From NCBI GenBank assembly GCA_017983635.1, contig JAGOBA010000002.1:186001-250000 (forward strand): DNA of 64,000 bases, read 5' to 3'. Shown here in pieces: positions 55,557-63,928 of this stretch. The notes beneath the pieces were generated by a model. That model worked only from the letters and a program-made list of their open reading frames with translations. It searched no databases and had not been told where the DNA came from. The position numbers and the translations under genes were made by a program. The stretch comes from Alphaproteobacteria bacterium (GTDB lineage: Bacteria; Pseudomonadota; Alphaproteobacteria; Micropepsales; Micropepsaceae). How positions within the stretch are numbered: position 1 is the stretch's first letter; the number at the start of each line of letters is the position of its first letter.

Positions 55557-56084
55557 ATGAAAACGACGCCCGAACAACTTCTGGCCGAACTCACCCGCTT
55601 AGGTATCGCCCATTCGACGATCACGCATCCGCCGGTATTCACTGTCGACGAAGCCAAGGCATTGCGCGGCAAGATCGAAGGCGGGCACACCAAGAACCTG
55701 TTTCTGAAGGATAAGAAAGACCGCCTCTTCCTTGGCGTCACGCTCGAAGACGTGCCGGTCGATCTAAAGGCGCTGGCCCCGCTGATCGGCGCGAACCGCC
55801 TGTCCTTCGCGTCAGCAGACCTCTTGCGCGCGCATTTGGGTGTGGAGCCCGGCTCCGTCACCCCGTTCGCCCTCATCAACGACCGCGACCACCACCTGAC
55901 TCCGGTGTTCGACGAAGCAATGCTGGAAATCACGCCGTTGAACTTTCACCCGCTGACGAACACCCAAACGACCGCGATTTCGAACGCCGATCTGATGAAA
56001 TTCGCCAAAGCCTGCGGGCACAAACTCCTGACCTTGCGCTTTCCGCGGCGCGCCGAGGGGTCTATAAGCGAGCCCGGTCAATGA
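55557..56084 (+). CDS. Prolyl-tRNA editing protein (YbaK/ProX-like)
   Basis: This 175-residue enzyme hydrolyses mischarged aminoacyl-tRNA, in this subgroup most likely Ala-tRNA(Pro). Family features are ITHPPVFTVDEAKALRG, GGHTKNLFLKDKKDRLFLGV with its catalytic Lys, and PGSVTPFALINDRDH. The ATG at 55557 gives the correct N-terminus. It leads a plus-strand housekeeping run. Confidence 0.93.
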   Translation: MKTTPEQLLAELTRLGIAHSTITHPPVFTVDEAKALRGKIEGGHTKNLFLKDKKDRLFLGVTLEDVPVDLKALAPLIGANRLSFASADLLRAHLGVEPGSVTPFALINDRDHHLTPVFDEAMLEITPLNFHPLTNTQTTAISNADLMKFAKACGHKLLTLRFPRRAEGSISEPGQ

Positions 56085-56162
56085 CTTGACCCATGCTTGG
56101 AAAGGCGCCGCCGCGCCACCATCTCAAGCGCAAACGACGAACTAAGGGCCACGAGCAACGCC

Positions 56163-57080
56163 ATGCAACCGATCCTAGGACAAAAACCCGCCACCCCGGC
56201 CGCCAGCCCCGACGGCCTGATCAAAGACTCCTCCGAACGCACCTTCGTCGCCGACGTCCTCGAAGCCTCGCGCGAGGTGCCGGTCCTAGTCGACTTCTGG
56301 GCCCCCTGGTGTGGCCCCTGCAAGCAACTGACCCCGGTGCTTGAAAAGGTCGTGCGCGAAGCAAAAGGTGCGGTGAAGCTCGTCAAGATCAACATCGACG
56401 AGAACAAGCGCATTGCTGCCCAGATGCGCATCCAATCGATCCCCGCCGTCTACGCCTTCCGCAACGGCCAGCCTGTCGACGGCTTCATGGGTGCGCTTAA
56501 GGAATCCGAAGTGCGCGACTTCATCAAGCGCCTCGGCGGCGATGCCGGCCCCTCGCCCGCCGAAGAACTGATGGCAATCGCCGCCGAAGCGATGACCGCG
56601 GGCGACCTCGGCACCGCAGCACAGGCCTATGCGCAAGTCCTGCAGGAAGATCCGCAAAACCCGGTCGCTCTCGCCGGCCTTGCGCGCTGTTACCTGACAA
56701 GCGGCGATGTCGAACGCGCCAAGCAAGCGCTCGCCATGGTTCCGCCGGAACACGCCAACCACGAAGCCGTCAAAGCCGTGCAAGCGCAACTGACGCTTGC
56801 CACCCAAGCCGAGGCCGCTGGCGACGTCGCCGCATTGCATGCCGCGGTTCAAAAGGACCCTGCCGACCACCAAGCCCGCCTTGATCTTGCCGTGGCGTTG
56901 GCCGCGCGCGGACAATCGGAAGCAGCCATCGGCGAGTTGTTGGAGAGCATTCGCCGCGACCGCAACTGGAACGAAGGCGCCGCGAAGAAACAACTTCTGA
57001 CTCTGTTCGAAGCACTCGGCGGCGCCGATCCCACCGTCCTCGCCGGGCGGCGCAAACTGTCTGCGCTTCTCTTCTCGTGA
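56163..57080 (+). CDS. cnoX: Thioredoxin-TPR co-chaperone CnoX (YbbN-like)
   Basis: This 305-residue protein has an N-terminal thioredoxin domain with active site WCGPC (Cys50 and Cys53) and a C-terminal set of TPR-like helices (residues 135-300). CnoX protects proteins under oxidative bleach stress and hands them to GroEL; some members lack the active disulfide, but here it is intact. It lies 13 bp before the next gene. Confidence 0.92.
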   Translation: MQPILGQKPATPAASPDGLIKDSSERTFVADVLEASREVPVLVDFWAPWCGPCKQLTPVLEKVVREAKGAVKLVKINIDENKRIAAQMRIQSIPAVYAFRNGQPVDGFMGALKESEVRDFIKRLGGDAGPSPAEELMAIAAEAMTAGDLGTAAQAYAQVLQEDPQNPVALAGLARCYLTSGDVERAKQALAMVPPEHANHEAVKAVQAQLTLATQAEAAGDVAALHAAVQKDPADHQARLDLAVALAARGQSEAAIGELLESIRRDRNWNEGAAKKQLLTLFEALGGADPTVLAGRRKLSALLFS

Positions 57081-57093
57081 GGATTTGACGCGT

Positions 57094-57753
57094 ATGCCCA
57101 GCGTACCCATACCGAGCCTCGCCGACATGCCCGCGGTGGTCCCGGTATTTCCGCTGACCGACGCGCTGCTCCTGCCGCGCGGCCGCCTGCCGCTGAACAT
57201 CTTCGAACCGCGCTACCTCGCGATGGTCGATGACGCCATGCGCACGACCCGCGTTATCGGCATGATCCAACCGGCGACGACCAACGACCAGCTGCGCAAG
57301 CCGCCGCTCTACCCGGTCGGTTGCCTGGGCCGTATCACCTCGTGGAGCGAGACCGGCGACGGCCGCGTCCTCATCACGCTGTCGGGCCAGCTGCGCTTTC
57401 GCATCAAGGCCGAACTGAAAACGACGACGCCCTATCGCCAAGTCGAGACCGACTACACCGAATTCGCAACCGACCTTGAAGAACCGATCGACGACCAATC
57501 GATCGACCGCGCGAGACTTGGCCATTGCCTTAAGAATTACCTCAAGCAAAAGAATCTCGACGCCGATTGGCAGTCGATCGAGCGCGCGCCGGCCGAAGTT
57601 CTGGTGAATTCGCTGGCGATGATTTGCCCTTTCAACCCCGCTGAAAAGCAGGCGCTGCTGGAGGCGCCCGAGCTTTCCGATCGCGCGCAGCTTCTGACCA
57701 CGCTCATCGAAATGACCACGACCAGCGGCCCGCAAGGCGGCACCTTGCAATGA
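57094..57753 (+). CDS. LON-substrate-binding-domain protein
   Basis: This 219-residue protein consists of the Lon N-terminal domain alone: [20 protein letters not shown] and then [13 protein letters not shown], with [16 protein letters not shown] near the end. It has no ATPase or protease part. It is probably an adaptor. The ATG at 57094 is preferred to a TTG nine bases upstream because a GAGGA ribosome-binding site is spaced correctly for it. Confidence 0.93.
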   Translation: MPSVPIPSLADMPAVVPVFPLTDALLLPRGRLPLNIFEPRYLAMVDDAMRTTRVIGMIQPATTNDQLRKPPLYPVGCLGRITSWSETGDGRVLITLSGQLRFRIKAELKTTTPYRQVETDYTEFATDLEEPIDDQSIDRARLGHCLKNYLKQKNLDADWQSIERAPAEVLVNSLAMICPFNPAEKQALLEAPELSDRAQLLTTLIEMTTTSGPQGGTLQ

Positions 57754-57950
57754 CCGACGAACCGCACGCCGATCCGAAACTCTTAGAGATCCTGGTCTGC
57801 CCGATCACCAAAGCAGCGCTGAAATACGACGCCGCCAAGCAGGAACTGATCTCGAAGGCCGCCCGCCTCGCCTACCCGATACGCGGCGGCATCCCCATCA
57901 TGCTCCCCGACGAAGCGCGCGAACTCACCGACGACGAGATGCGCTCGTGA
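57750..57950 (+). CDS. Trm112-family zinc-ribbon-like protein
   Basis: This 66-residue protein has the Trm112 pattern [19 protein letters not shown] and [17 protein letters not shown]. Only one cysteine of the classical zinc set remains, as in many bacterial members. It overlaps its neighbours by 4 nt on each side. Bacterial members are thought to support methyltransferases or other partner enzymes. Confidence 0.93.
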   Translation: MTDEPHADPKLLEILVCPITKAALKYDAAKQELISKAARLAYPIRGGIPIMLPDEARELTDDEMRS

Positions 57951-58303
57951 GCTGGCCCGTCGACATTCGCTACGCCCGCGCCGACAAGACCCTGACCATC
58001 GCCTTTGACGACGGCACATCGTTCAAGCTCCCCGCCGAGTACCTGCGTGTCGAAAGCCCATCGGCCGAAGTTCAGGGTCACGGCGCCGCAACGAAAATCA
58101 CGGTCGCCGGTAAGAAGAACGTCGCCATCGAGCGCATCGAACCGATCGGCCGCTATGCGGTGCGCCTGGTCTTCGACGACGGTCACGACACCGGCCTCTT
58201 CTCTTGGGACTACCTCACCCAGCTCGCCCGCGAACAGCCGAAGCGCTGGTTCGAATACGAATCCCGCCTGAAAGCCGCAGGCCTGACGCGCGATGCTTCC
58301 TGA
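57947..58303 (+). CDS. DUF971-family protein
   Basis: This 118-residue protein has DUF971 marks: [39 protein letters not shown] and [16 protein letters not shown]. The domain occurs in iron-sulfur cluster carrier (ApbC/Mrp) proteins and in gamma-butyrobetaine dioxygenases. Here it stands alone. Translation starts at GTG 57947, overlapping the previous stop. Confidence 0.93.
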   Translation: MSWPVDIRYARADKTLTIAFDDGTSFKLPAEYLRVESPSAEVQGHGAATKITVAGKKNVAIERIEPIGRYAVRLVFDDGHDTGLFSWDYLTQLAREQPKRWFEYESRLKAAGLTRDAS

Positions 58304-58688
58304 AGTCCCGTTCTTCGATGGCTTTTGGTATTTCGTCTTCGCGATCATCGCGATGATCGCCTGGCGCATCTGGGGCGACCGCGTGATGCGCGCCATCCGC
58401 CGCTTCGATCAACACCGCCGCGACGCCGACCTGCAAGCTTACGCCGACCGCATGAACCCGAACGCCCACTTTCGCCAATCGGTCGACCAGATCGGCGATG
58501 CGACTCCAGCGATCGAGCCCGCCGCCGACGGCACCGCCAAATGGAACGGCGAAACCTACGCAACCCGCGAAGACGCCGAAGCCGCCCGCTGGCGCCACAT
58601 CATCACCCAAGCCCGGGATTTCTATCGAGACCTCGACCGAACCTACGGCAACAAGATCCGCGGTCCAAACAAAGACTCACTGAGCTAA
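58293..58688 (+). CDS. Membrane-anchored protein, unknown function
   Basis: This 131-residue protein has one hydrophobic helix (about residues 8-27), a basic stretch (RAIRRFDQHRRDADLQ) and a charged C-terminal part. I do not recognise the family. It overlaps the DUF971 gene by 11 nt and shares overlapping stop codons with the UbiH-type gene. Confidence 0.75.
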   Translation: MLPEVPFFDGFWYFVFAIIAMIAWRIWGDRVMRAIRRFDQHRRDADLQAYADRMNPNAHFRQSVDQIGDATPAIEPAADGTAKWNGETYATREDAEAARWRHIITQARDFYRDLDRTYGNKIRGPNKDSLS

Positions 58689-59911
58689 AGCACTTCCCCC
58701 CGCATGAGCCGCGGCGCATCCCCGTTCCCGCCGCCCGCTTGTTGCATGAAGAAGCGCTTCAACGGCGTGATCGAATCCACGAGGTCGAGCCCCATCCGCC
58801 GTACCGCCGCGACCGGCGCGATCGAATTCGAGAACAACCGGTTCAACCCGTCGAACGATGCCGTGAACAGCGCGTTGTCGAAGCGCCGCCACGACTGATA
58901 GCGCGTCAGCGTCGCCTCCGACCCGATATCGAGACCAAGCCGCCGCGCCTCCACGATCGTCTCTGCCAATGCCGCCGCATCGCGTAGACCCAGATTCAAC
59001 CCCTGCCCCGCGATCGGATGCACCCCATGCGCCGCATCGCCGGCCAGTGCAAACCGTTCCGCCACATAGGCTCGCGCCAGATGCATCGACAGCGGATAGG
59101 ACCACCGCGGCCCGGCGAGCGACAACGTCCCCCACTGATCCCCGAACCGCTGCTCGACCTCCGTCAAGAAGGCGCGCTCATCGAGCTTCACGAATGCCGG
59201 CGCTTGCGAACTAGCCTCCGTCCAAACGATCGACGAGCGATTGCCCGTCATCGGCAAAATCGCAAACGGCCCCGATTGGAAGAACAACTCATAAGCCGTC
59301 CCGTTGTGCGCCTTCTCATGGCCGATCGTCGCCACGATCCCTGTCTGTTCATAGGACCAGCCGATCGTCTTGATCCCCATTGCCTCCCGCAGCGGCGAGT
59401 CGCGTCCGTCCGCGGCGATGCAAGTTGCCGCCTGCAACCAACGCCCGTCGCCGAGCGCGACCTCAACATGCCCCCGCTTCACCGCCGCGCCCGTTACACG
59501 CTGCGGCGCGATCAATGTGAGGGCGGACACACCTTCGATCTCGCGCTGCAATGCCATCCGGAAATGCCGGTTCTCGATCATGTGCGCGAGCGGCGCGTCG
59601 CCCATCTCGCGATGATCGAAGTGCAGCAGCGCCGCCGATGCACCCGAGCGCACCGACCCATCGCCGACCACAATGTCCAAGATAGGCTGCGCGACATCCT
59701 TCAGGTGCGCCCAAAGTCCCAACGCCTCCAACATCCGCCGTGAGGCTGGCGCAAACGAACTCACCCGCCCATCGAATGCCGCATCAACGACAAGCCTTGG
59801 ATCGAGCCCGTCGACGACGATCGTCTCGACTCCGGCTCTGGCGAGCGCGAGCCCGAGCGTGAGACCGACCATCCCTCCGCCGGCCACCACAACATCCGCC
59901 TTACTGGTCAT
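58685..59911 (-). CDS. FAD-dependent UbiH/Coq6-family hydroxylase
   Basis: This 408-residue flavin monooxygenase has the FAD motif VVAGGGMVGLTLGLALARAG, the DG motif ATCIAADGRDSPLR and the second FAD motif FALAGDAAHGVHPIAGQGLN. The family hydroxylates the ring of ubiquinone precursors; UbiH, UbiF, UbiI and UbiL members cannot be separated here. It is monocistronic and convergent with the preceding operon. Confidence 0.93.
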   Translation of the reverse strand: MTSKADVVVAGGGMVGLTLGLALARAGVETIVVDGLDPRLVVDAAFDGRVSSFAPASRRMLEALGLWAHLKDVAQPILDIVVGDGSVRSGASAALLHFDHREMGDAPLAHMIENRHFRMALQREIEGVSALTLIAPQRVTGAAVKRGHVEVALGDGRWLQAATCIAADGRDSPLREAMGIKTIGWSYEQTGIVATIGHEKAHNGTAYELFFQSGPFAILPMTGNRSSIVWTEASSQAPAFVKLDERAFLTEVEQRFGDQWGTLSLAGPRWSYPLSMHLARAYVAERFALAGDAAHGVHPIAGQGLNLGLRDAAALAETIVEARRLGLDIGSEATLTRYQSWRRFDNALFTASFDGLNRLFSNSIAPVAAVRRMGLDLVDSITPLKRFFMQQAGGGNGDAPRLMRGEVL

Positions 59912-60044
59912 CTCAGCCTCATCGTGACCGTGCCCAAATTAGGGGCAGTTGCCGCAAAAACTGCCGCCACAAGAGGCAATACATTGCACAATTCCGCGGC
60001 GATCATTGCCTCCTGCATTCTGAATCATGCGAGGCGAAATTCCC

Positions 60045-60383
60045 ATGAAATTCATCACCGCAATCATCAAGCCGTTCAAGCTCGACGAGGTCCGCGAGGA
60101 GCTCACAAAGCTCGGCGTCCAGGGCCTAACCGTCACCGAAGTCAAGGGATTTGGCCGCCAAAAGGGCCATCGTGAGATCTATCGCGGCGCCGAATACGCC
60201 GTCAGCTTCGTGCCCAAGATCAAGATCGAAGTCGCCGTGCGCAGCGAAATGGCCGACACCGTGATCCAAGCGATCACCGCCAAGGCCAAGTCCGGCCAAA
60301 TTGGCGACGGCAAGATCTTCGTCACCCCCCTCGAGCACGTCGTGCGCATTCGCACCGGCGAAACCGACATCGAGGCTCTGTGA
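60045..60383 (+). CDS. glnK: PII nitrogen regulatory protein (GlnK type)
   Basis: PII senses 2-oxoglutarate and ATP/ADP and, when unmodified, binds AmtB to close ammonium uptake. The 112-residue protein has MKFITAIIKPFKLDEVREEL and the T-loop Tyr51 uridylylation site (RGAEYAVSF), with the C-terminal signature GDGKIFVTPLEHVVRIRTGE. The direct amtB neighbour supports the GlnK name. The ATG at 60045 is chosen over one six codons upstream. Confidence 0.96.
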   Translation: MKFITAIIKPFKLDEVREELTKLGVQGLTVTEVKGFGRQKGHREIYRGAEYAVSFVPKIKIEVAVRSEMADTVIQAITAKAKSGQIGDGKIFVTPLEHVVRIRTGETDIEAL

Positions 60384-60439
60384 TGCTGACACCAACCGAA
60401 ATCTTCGTCACTCGACACCACAAGCAAATGGGGACCGGA

Positions 60440-61921
60440 ATGTTCCGAACCAGGATGAAATCACTCTCCATGACCGCGATGGTCGCGGTCGCACTGGCGA
60501 TTGCCGCCATGTCGCCATCAATCGCACGGGCTGATGTTGCACCGGAGCCCCCGGCAGCCGCCGATGCTGCCGCACCGGCCTCGCCCGAAGCGGCCCCAGC
60601 CGCGGCGGCACCCGCCGAAGTCAGCCCAGCTGAAGCCGTTCCCGCGGCAGCTGAGGCGGCCCCGGCCGAAGTGTTCCCAGCGCACGCGGTTGCGCTTGCG
60701 CTCAACACCGGCGACACCGCCTGGATGCTGACCTCAACCGCCCTCGTGCTATTGATGACGATCCCAGGCCTTGCGCTGTTCTACGCCGGCATGGTGCGGA
60801 AAAAGAATATCTTGGCGACGGCCGCACAAAGCTTCGCGATCACCGCGCTCGTCACCGTTCTCTGGGCAATCCTAGGTTACACGCTCGCCTTCACGAACGG
60901 CGGCGGTAGCCAGGCCTATATCGGCGGCTTCGACCGCTTCATGCTGGCCGGTATGAGCATGACTGCAGCACATGCGCTGGCGGCTTCGATCCCCGAGTCG
61001 GTCTTCATGACGTTCCAGATGACGTTCGCGATCATCACGCCGGCGCTCATCTGCGGCGCCTTCGCCGATCGCATGAAGTTCTCAGCCCTGCTCGCCTTCA
61101 TGGCGCTCTGGCTCCTCTTTGTCTATGCGCCGATCGCGCATTGGGTGTGGGGCGGCGGGTTTCTTGGCGGCATGGGCGTGCTTGACTTCGCCGGCGGCAC
61201 GGTCGTTCACGTGAACGCCGGTATTGCGGGCCTCGTCTGCGCCCTGGTTCTCGGCAAACGCAGCGGCTACGGCACCGAAAACATGGCGCCGCACAATCTG
61301 CTCTATGCCTTGATCGGCGCCTCGCTACTGTGGGTCGGCTGGTTCGGCTTCAATGCGGGCTCCGCGGTCGCAGCCAACGCGCTTGCCGGCATCGCCATGG
61401 CAAACACGCAGATTGCCACCGCCGCGGCTGCACTCTCATGGATGGTCGTGGAATGGATCTTCCAGAAGAAGCCGAGCGTCCTTGGCATGCTCTCCGGTGC
61501 CGTTGCCGGCCTCGTGGCCATTACCCCGGCCGCAGGCTTCGTCGATCCGTCGGGCAGCCTCTGGATCGGCCTGATCGCGGGCGCCGTTTGCTACGCCGGC
61601 GCCGTCTGGCTGAAGCACAAGGTCGGCTACGACGACTCGCTCGACGCCTTCGGCGTGCACGGCATCGGCGGCGCGACGGGCGCCATCCTCACCGGAGTCT
61701 TTGCGCTCAAGAGCATCAACAGTCTAGGCAGCGGCGCGATCGACGGCAACGCAGGCCAGATCATGACGCAGATCTACGGCTTGCTCATTGCCGGTACGTA
61801 TTGTGCGATCGTGACGTTCCTCATCCTGATGGCCGTGAAGTACACGATCGGCCTGCGCGTCACGAAGGAAGAGGAAATCGAAGGTCTCGACCTCACCCAA
61901 CACGGCGAACGTATTCACTAG
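60440..61921 (+). CDS. amtB: Ammonium transporter AmtB with Ala/Pro-rich periplasmic extension
   Basis: This channel protein (493 residues from 60440) has the eleven Amt helices. Conserved blocks include PGLALFYAGMVRKKN, DFAGGTVVHVNAGIAGLV and DDSLDAFGVHGIGGATGAI, whose two pore histidines lie in the VHVNAG and FGVHGIGG loops. Before the channel domain lies a signal peptide (cleavage near ARADVAPEP) and about 55 residues of Ala-, Pro- and Glu-rich sequence. Several ATGs (60428, 60440, 60455) could start it. It follows glnK by 56 bp, forming the classical glnK-amtB pair. Confidence 0.94.
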   Translation: MFRTRMKSLSMTAMVAVALAIAAMSPSIARADVAPEPPAAADAAAPASPEAAPAAAAPAEVSPAEAVPAAAEAAPAEVFPAHAVALALNTGDTAWMLTSTALVLLMTIPGLALFYAGMVRKKNILATAAQSFAITALVTVLWAILGYTLAFTNGGGSQAYIGGFDRFMLAGMSMTAAHALAASIPESVFMTFQMTFAIITPALICGAFADRMKFSALLAFMALWLLFVYAPIAHWVWGGGFLGGMGVLDFAGGTVVHVNAGIAGLVCALVLGKRSGYGTENMAPHNLLYALIGASLLWVGWFGFNAGSAVAANALAGIAMANTQIATAAAALSWMVVEWIFQKKPSVLGMLSGAVAGLVAITPAAGFVDPSGSLWIGLIAGAVCYAGAVWLKHKVGYDDSLDAFGVHGIGGATGAILTGVFALKSINSLGSGAIDGNAGQIMTQIYGLLIAGTYCAIVTFLILMAVKYTIGLRVTKEEEIEGLDLTQHGERIH

Positions 61922-61945
61922 GTTCTTTCCTTCTGCCAATAGAAA

Positions 61946-61978
61946 AAGGGCGCCCCGAAAGGGCGCCCTTTACTTTTT
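61946..61978 (+). terminator. Rho-independent terminator after amtB
   Basis: A perfect 10-bp stem, AAGGGCGCCC and GGGCGCCCTT, with a 5-nt loop CGAAA, is followed by TACTTTTT. The upstream A run may let it work in both directions. It lies 25 nt after the amtB stop. Confidence 0.9.
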
Positions 61979-62172
61979 GCGGAAAGCCCCACTCGCTACC
62001 GGTTACTGGTGTCCGGATCAGACCGCACTTCCGCTGAGCCCGGTTCCATCGGCAGCGTTAGCGCCACGCGCCACGCCGCCGTGACCCACGGTACCGCCGT
62101 GGTAGATTGAGAGTCCTGGCCGACGCCAAGACCGGAATTCTGCCGCGGAGCGTCTTCACCAAGGAGACGATC

Positions 62173-62277
62173 GTGCCAAAATTTCAATTGTCACCGGAAC
62201 AGCTCGCAGAGTTCGAACGACGAGGCGTCGTACGTTTGCCAGGCTTCTACCCAAGGCACGCGATCGACCTGATGGTC
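62173..62277 (+). pseudogene. Truncated phytanoyl-CoA dioxygenase-like gene, N-terminal fragment
   Basis: A good ribosome-binding site (AAGGAG) and GTG at 62173 open a frame reading PKFQLSPEQLAEFERRGVV and then RLPGFYPRHAIDLM, the N-terminus of a PhyH-family 2-oxoglutarate/iron dioxygenase. After about 35 residues the similarity stops. The frame then continues with unrelated sequence to 62514 and runs antiparallel into the Rieske-flavodoxin gene. The iron-binding HxD...H residues of the family are missing, so the product cannot be active. Confidence 0.55.
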
Positions 62278-62393
62278 TCGGCAACCAACGACGTCTCCCC
62301 CGCAAACGCCATCGCGGCGGCATCGAACTTGTTCGCGTTCTTGATGAGCAGACGCATTCTGCGGCAATGCAAAGTCCTGTCGTGGCAAACGCC

Positions 62394-63494
62394 TCAGGCG
62401 GGCTCAACATTGTCGCTCAAACGGTGCGCCTTGCGCCCGCCGCGTTCGACCGCAACCGCCGGATCGGTCGCGAGCAGCCGTCTTGCCAGTTCGACCGCGC
62501 GGATGGCGAGTTGACCGGCGCCATCGTGCAATTCCTTGGAATCGCGCACGGCCGCCACGTTGTTCTCCATGTCCTCCGCCGACCATCCGCGCGAATGGGC
62601 GATGTAGGGAAACTGCGGAAAATGGAAGCCGAGTTCAGCGAAGAAACCAAGCATCTGGCCCGCCACGCCTTGCACATTGTCCTGGCCGCCGACGATGATG
62701 AAGCTCGCGACCTTGTTGCGGATCAACACGCGGTCGTGTGTTGTGACTTGATTCTGAACGCAATTGAGCCGCTCTGCCATTTTGAAGTAGAGCGACGAGG
62801 CTTGCCCCCAGCGGATCGGCGTCGCAATCAGCACGACATCCGCCCAGTGCACCAGCGCTTCATAGACCTCCGTCAATTCGTCCTTGTCGTCCATTTGGGT
62901 AATCGAACACGGCCACGTGCAAGCGCGCGCCGACTTTGAGTAAAAGCCCTCACAGGCGCGGAACTGCAATTGACTAAGCTTGATGAGCTGCGTTTCGCAA
63001 CCTTGCGCCTTCGCCGCAGCGAGCGCCGACTCCAAAAGGTGATGGGACCCGGAATAACGCGGCGCATCCTTCTGCATCGCCGTCGTTGAGAGCCCGACGA
63101 CCCTGACCGGACCTTCGGCACGTGACACCGGCCGCGCCAACGGGTGCGGCGTGTGCGGTTTCCTGGTGCGCTTCGTTGCTGCCTTGATGTTGACGAAGAC
63201 GCGACCGTTCTCGACCTTTACCGGAAAAGCAGGCACGGCGTCGGCTTCGTATCCCGGCTCGCCAATGCCCGTCTGCCTATGAAATTTCCATTGGTGCCAG
63301 GGACAGACGATGTAGTCCCCGGCAAGCGTCCCCTGTCCCAAGGGGCCACCGGCATGATTGCAGGCGCTGTGAACCGCCCCGAACGTCCCGCCGACGCAAG
63401 ATAGCGCAATCGGCACGGCGTCCGCCAAAACACGCTGCAGCGGTCGCTCCGCAAGAGCTTGGGCGCTGCCGACGTCGATCCATTCTCCGTCCAT
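62394..63494 (-). CDS. Rieske [2Fe-2S] domain fused to NADPH-dependent FMN reductase (flavodoxin-like) domain
   Basis: This 366-residue soluble protein has an N-terminal Rieske domain with ligands Cys45, His47, Cys64 and His67 (CNHAGG and CPWHQWK). A Lys/Arg/Pro-rich linker (about residues 105-125) joins it to a flavodoxin-fold FMN reductase domain ([20 protein letters not shown], then [20 protein letters not shown]). The two cofactors would pass electrons within one chain. Partner and substrate are unknown. A clear ribosome-binding site (AGGAGACAG) precedes the ATG at 63494. Confidence 0.85.
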   Translation of the reverse strand: MDGEWIDVGSAQALAERPLQRVLADAVPIALSCVGGTFGAVHSACNHAGGPLGQGTLAGDYIVCPWHQWKFHRQTGIGEPGYEADAVPAFPVKVENGRVFVNIKAATKRTRKPHTPHPLARPVSRAEGPVRVVGLSTTAMQKDAPRYSGSHHLLESALAAAKAQGCETQLIKLSQLQFRACEGFYSKSARACTWPCSITQMDDKDELTEVYEALVHWADVVLIATPIRWGQASSLYFKMAERLNCVQNQVTTHDRVLIRNKVASFIIVGGQDNVQGVAGQMLGFFAELGFHFPQFPYIAHSRGWSAEDMENNVAAVRDSKELHDGAGQLAIRAVELARRLLATDPAVAVERGGRKAHRLSDNVEPA

Positions 63495-63509
63495 GCTCTG
63501 TCTCCTATG

Positions 63510-63541
63510 CTCATCGAGCCATATCTCAATAGGCTCGTGAG
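63510..63541. repeat. Short inverted repeat upstream of the Rieske-flavodoxin gene
   Basis: The sequences CTCATCGAGCC and GGCTCGTGAG form a near-perfect hairpin (one unpaired T) 16 bp ahead of the gene start. It could be an operator or a 5' leader hairpin. No regulator is adjacent. Confidence 0.4.
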
Positions 63542-63611
63542 GCTCTACGAAAAAAGTGTCCGGTCGCTCCGGGCAGGCGGACGGTCATTCCGTGCGAGTC
63601 TCAGCGGATCC

Positions 63612-63735
63612 ATGATGGCCGGCACCGACCCAGGCACCGACATCGATGACGCCATCTGCCTGGCCTACCTGCTGGCGCAACCGCGATACGAACTGGTTGG
63701 CGTGACCACCGTCAGCGGCACGGCGAACGCATCCA
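63612..63735 (+). pseudogene. Truncated nucleoside hydrolase-like gene, N-terminal fragment
   Basis: The frame reads [20 protein letters not shown] and continues [15 protein letters not shown], the calcium-binding DPGxDxDD signature and second strand of inosine/uridine-preferring nucleoside hydrolases. After about 40 residues the match ends and the frame goes on as unrelated Arg/Thr-rich sequence to 63959. The rest of 63495-63928 holds no other gene, so this is a broken copy. Confidence 0.55.
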
Positions 63736-63928
63736 CGAGGGCCAACTCTCCGGTCCAACGAAGGGGCGCTCCGGTCAACCGAGGCGCCCTCTGCGTTTCA
63801 AGAGGCACTAGAATCCATCGCACCGCAGCACAGCGCGCGGTTGCAGCCGTCACCGATCTGACCGCACCCTATTCTCACACCTGCCGGCCTGCTGTTAGCG
63901 TGGCGAACCAAACAAAGGGGTTCCGTAC

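Noticed and set aside
59912..60044. Searched for a sigma-54 (-24/-12) promoter and NtrC sites before glnK
   Set aside because: No TGGCAC-N5-TTGC pair is visible; nitrogen control is expected but cannot be shown from this sequence.
61996..62187. Minus-strand frame of 63 residues between amtB terminator and the PhyH fragment
   Set aside because: It has no ribosome-binding site, no recognisable family and overlaps the start of the PhyH fragment; GC-rich DNA readily gives such frames.
62278..62393. Possible coding trace between the PhyH fragment and the Rieske-flavodoxin gene (a 36-codon minus-strand frame reading MRLLIKNANKFDAAAMAF)
   Set aside because: It is too short and without a known family or ribosome-binding site; it may be residue of a lost gene but cannot be supported.
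63745..63785. Near-repeat of CTCCGGTC units that could suggest a tandem repeat array
   Set aside because: There are only two imperfect copies of about 19 bp, too few for a repeat array or CRISPR.
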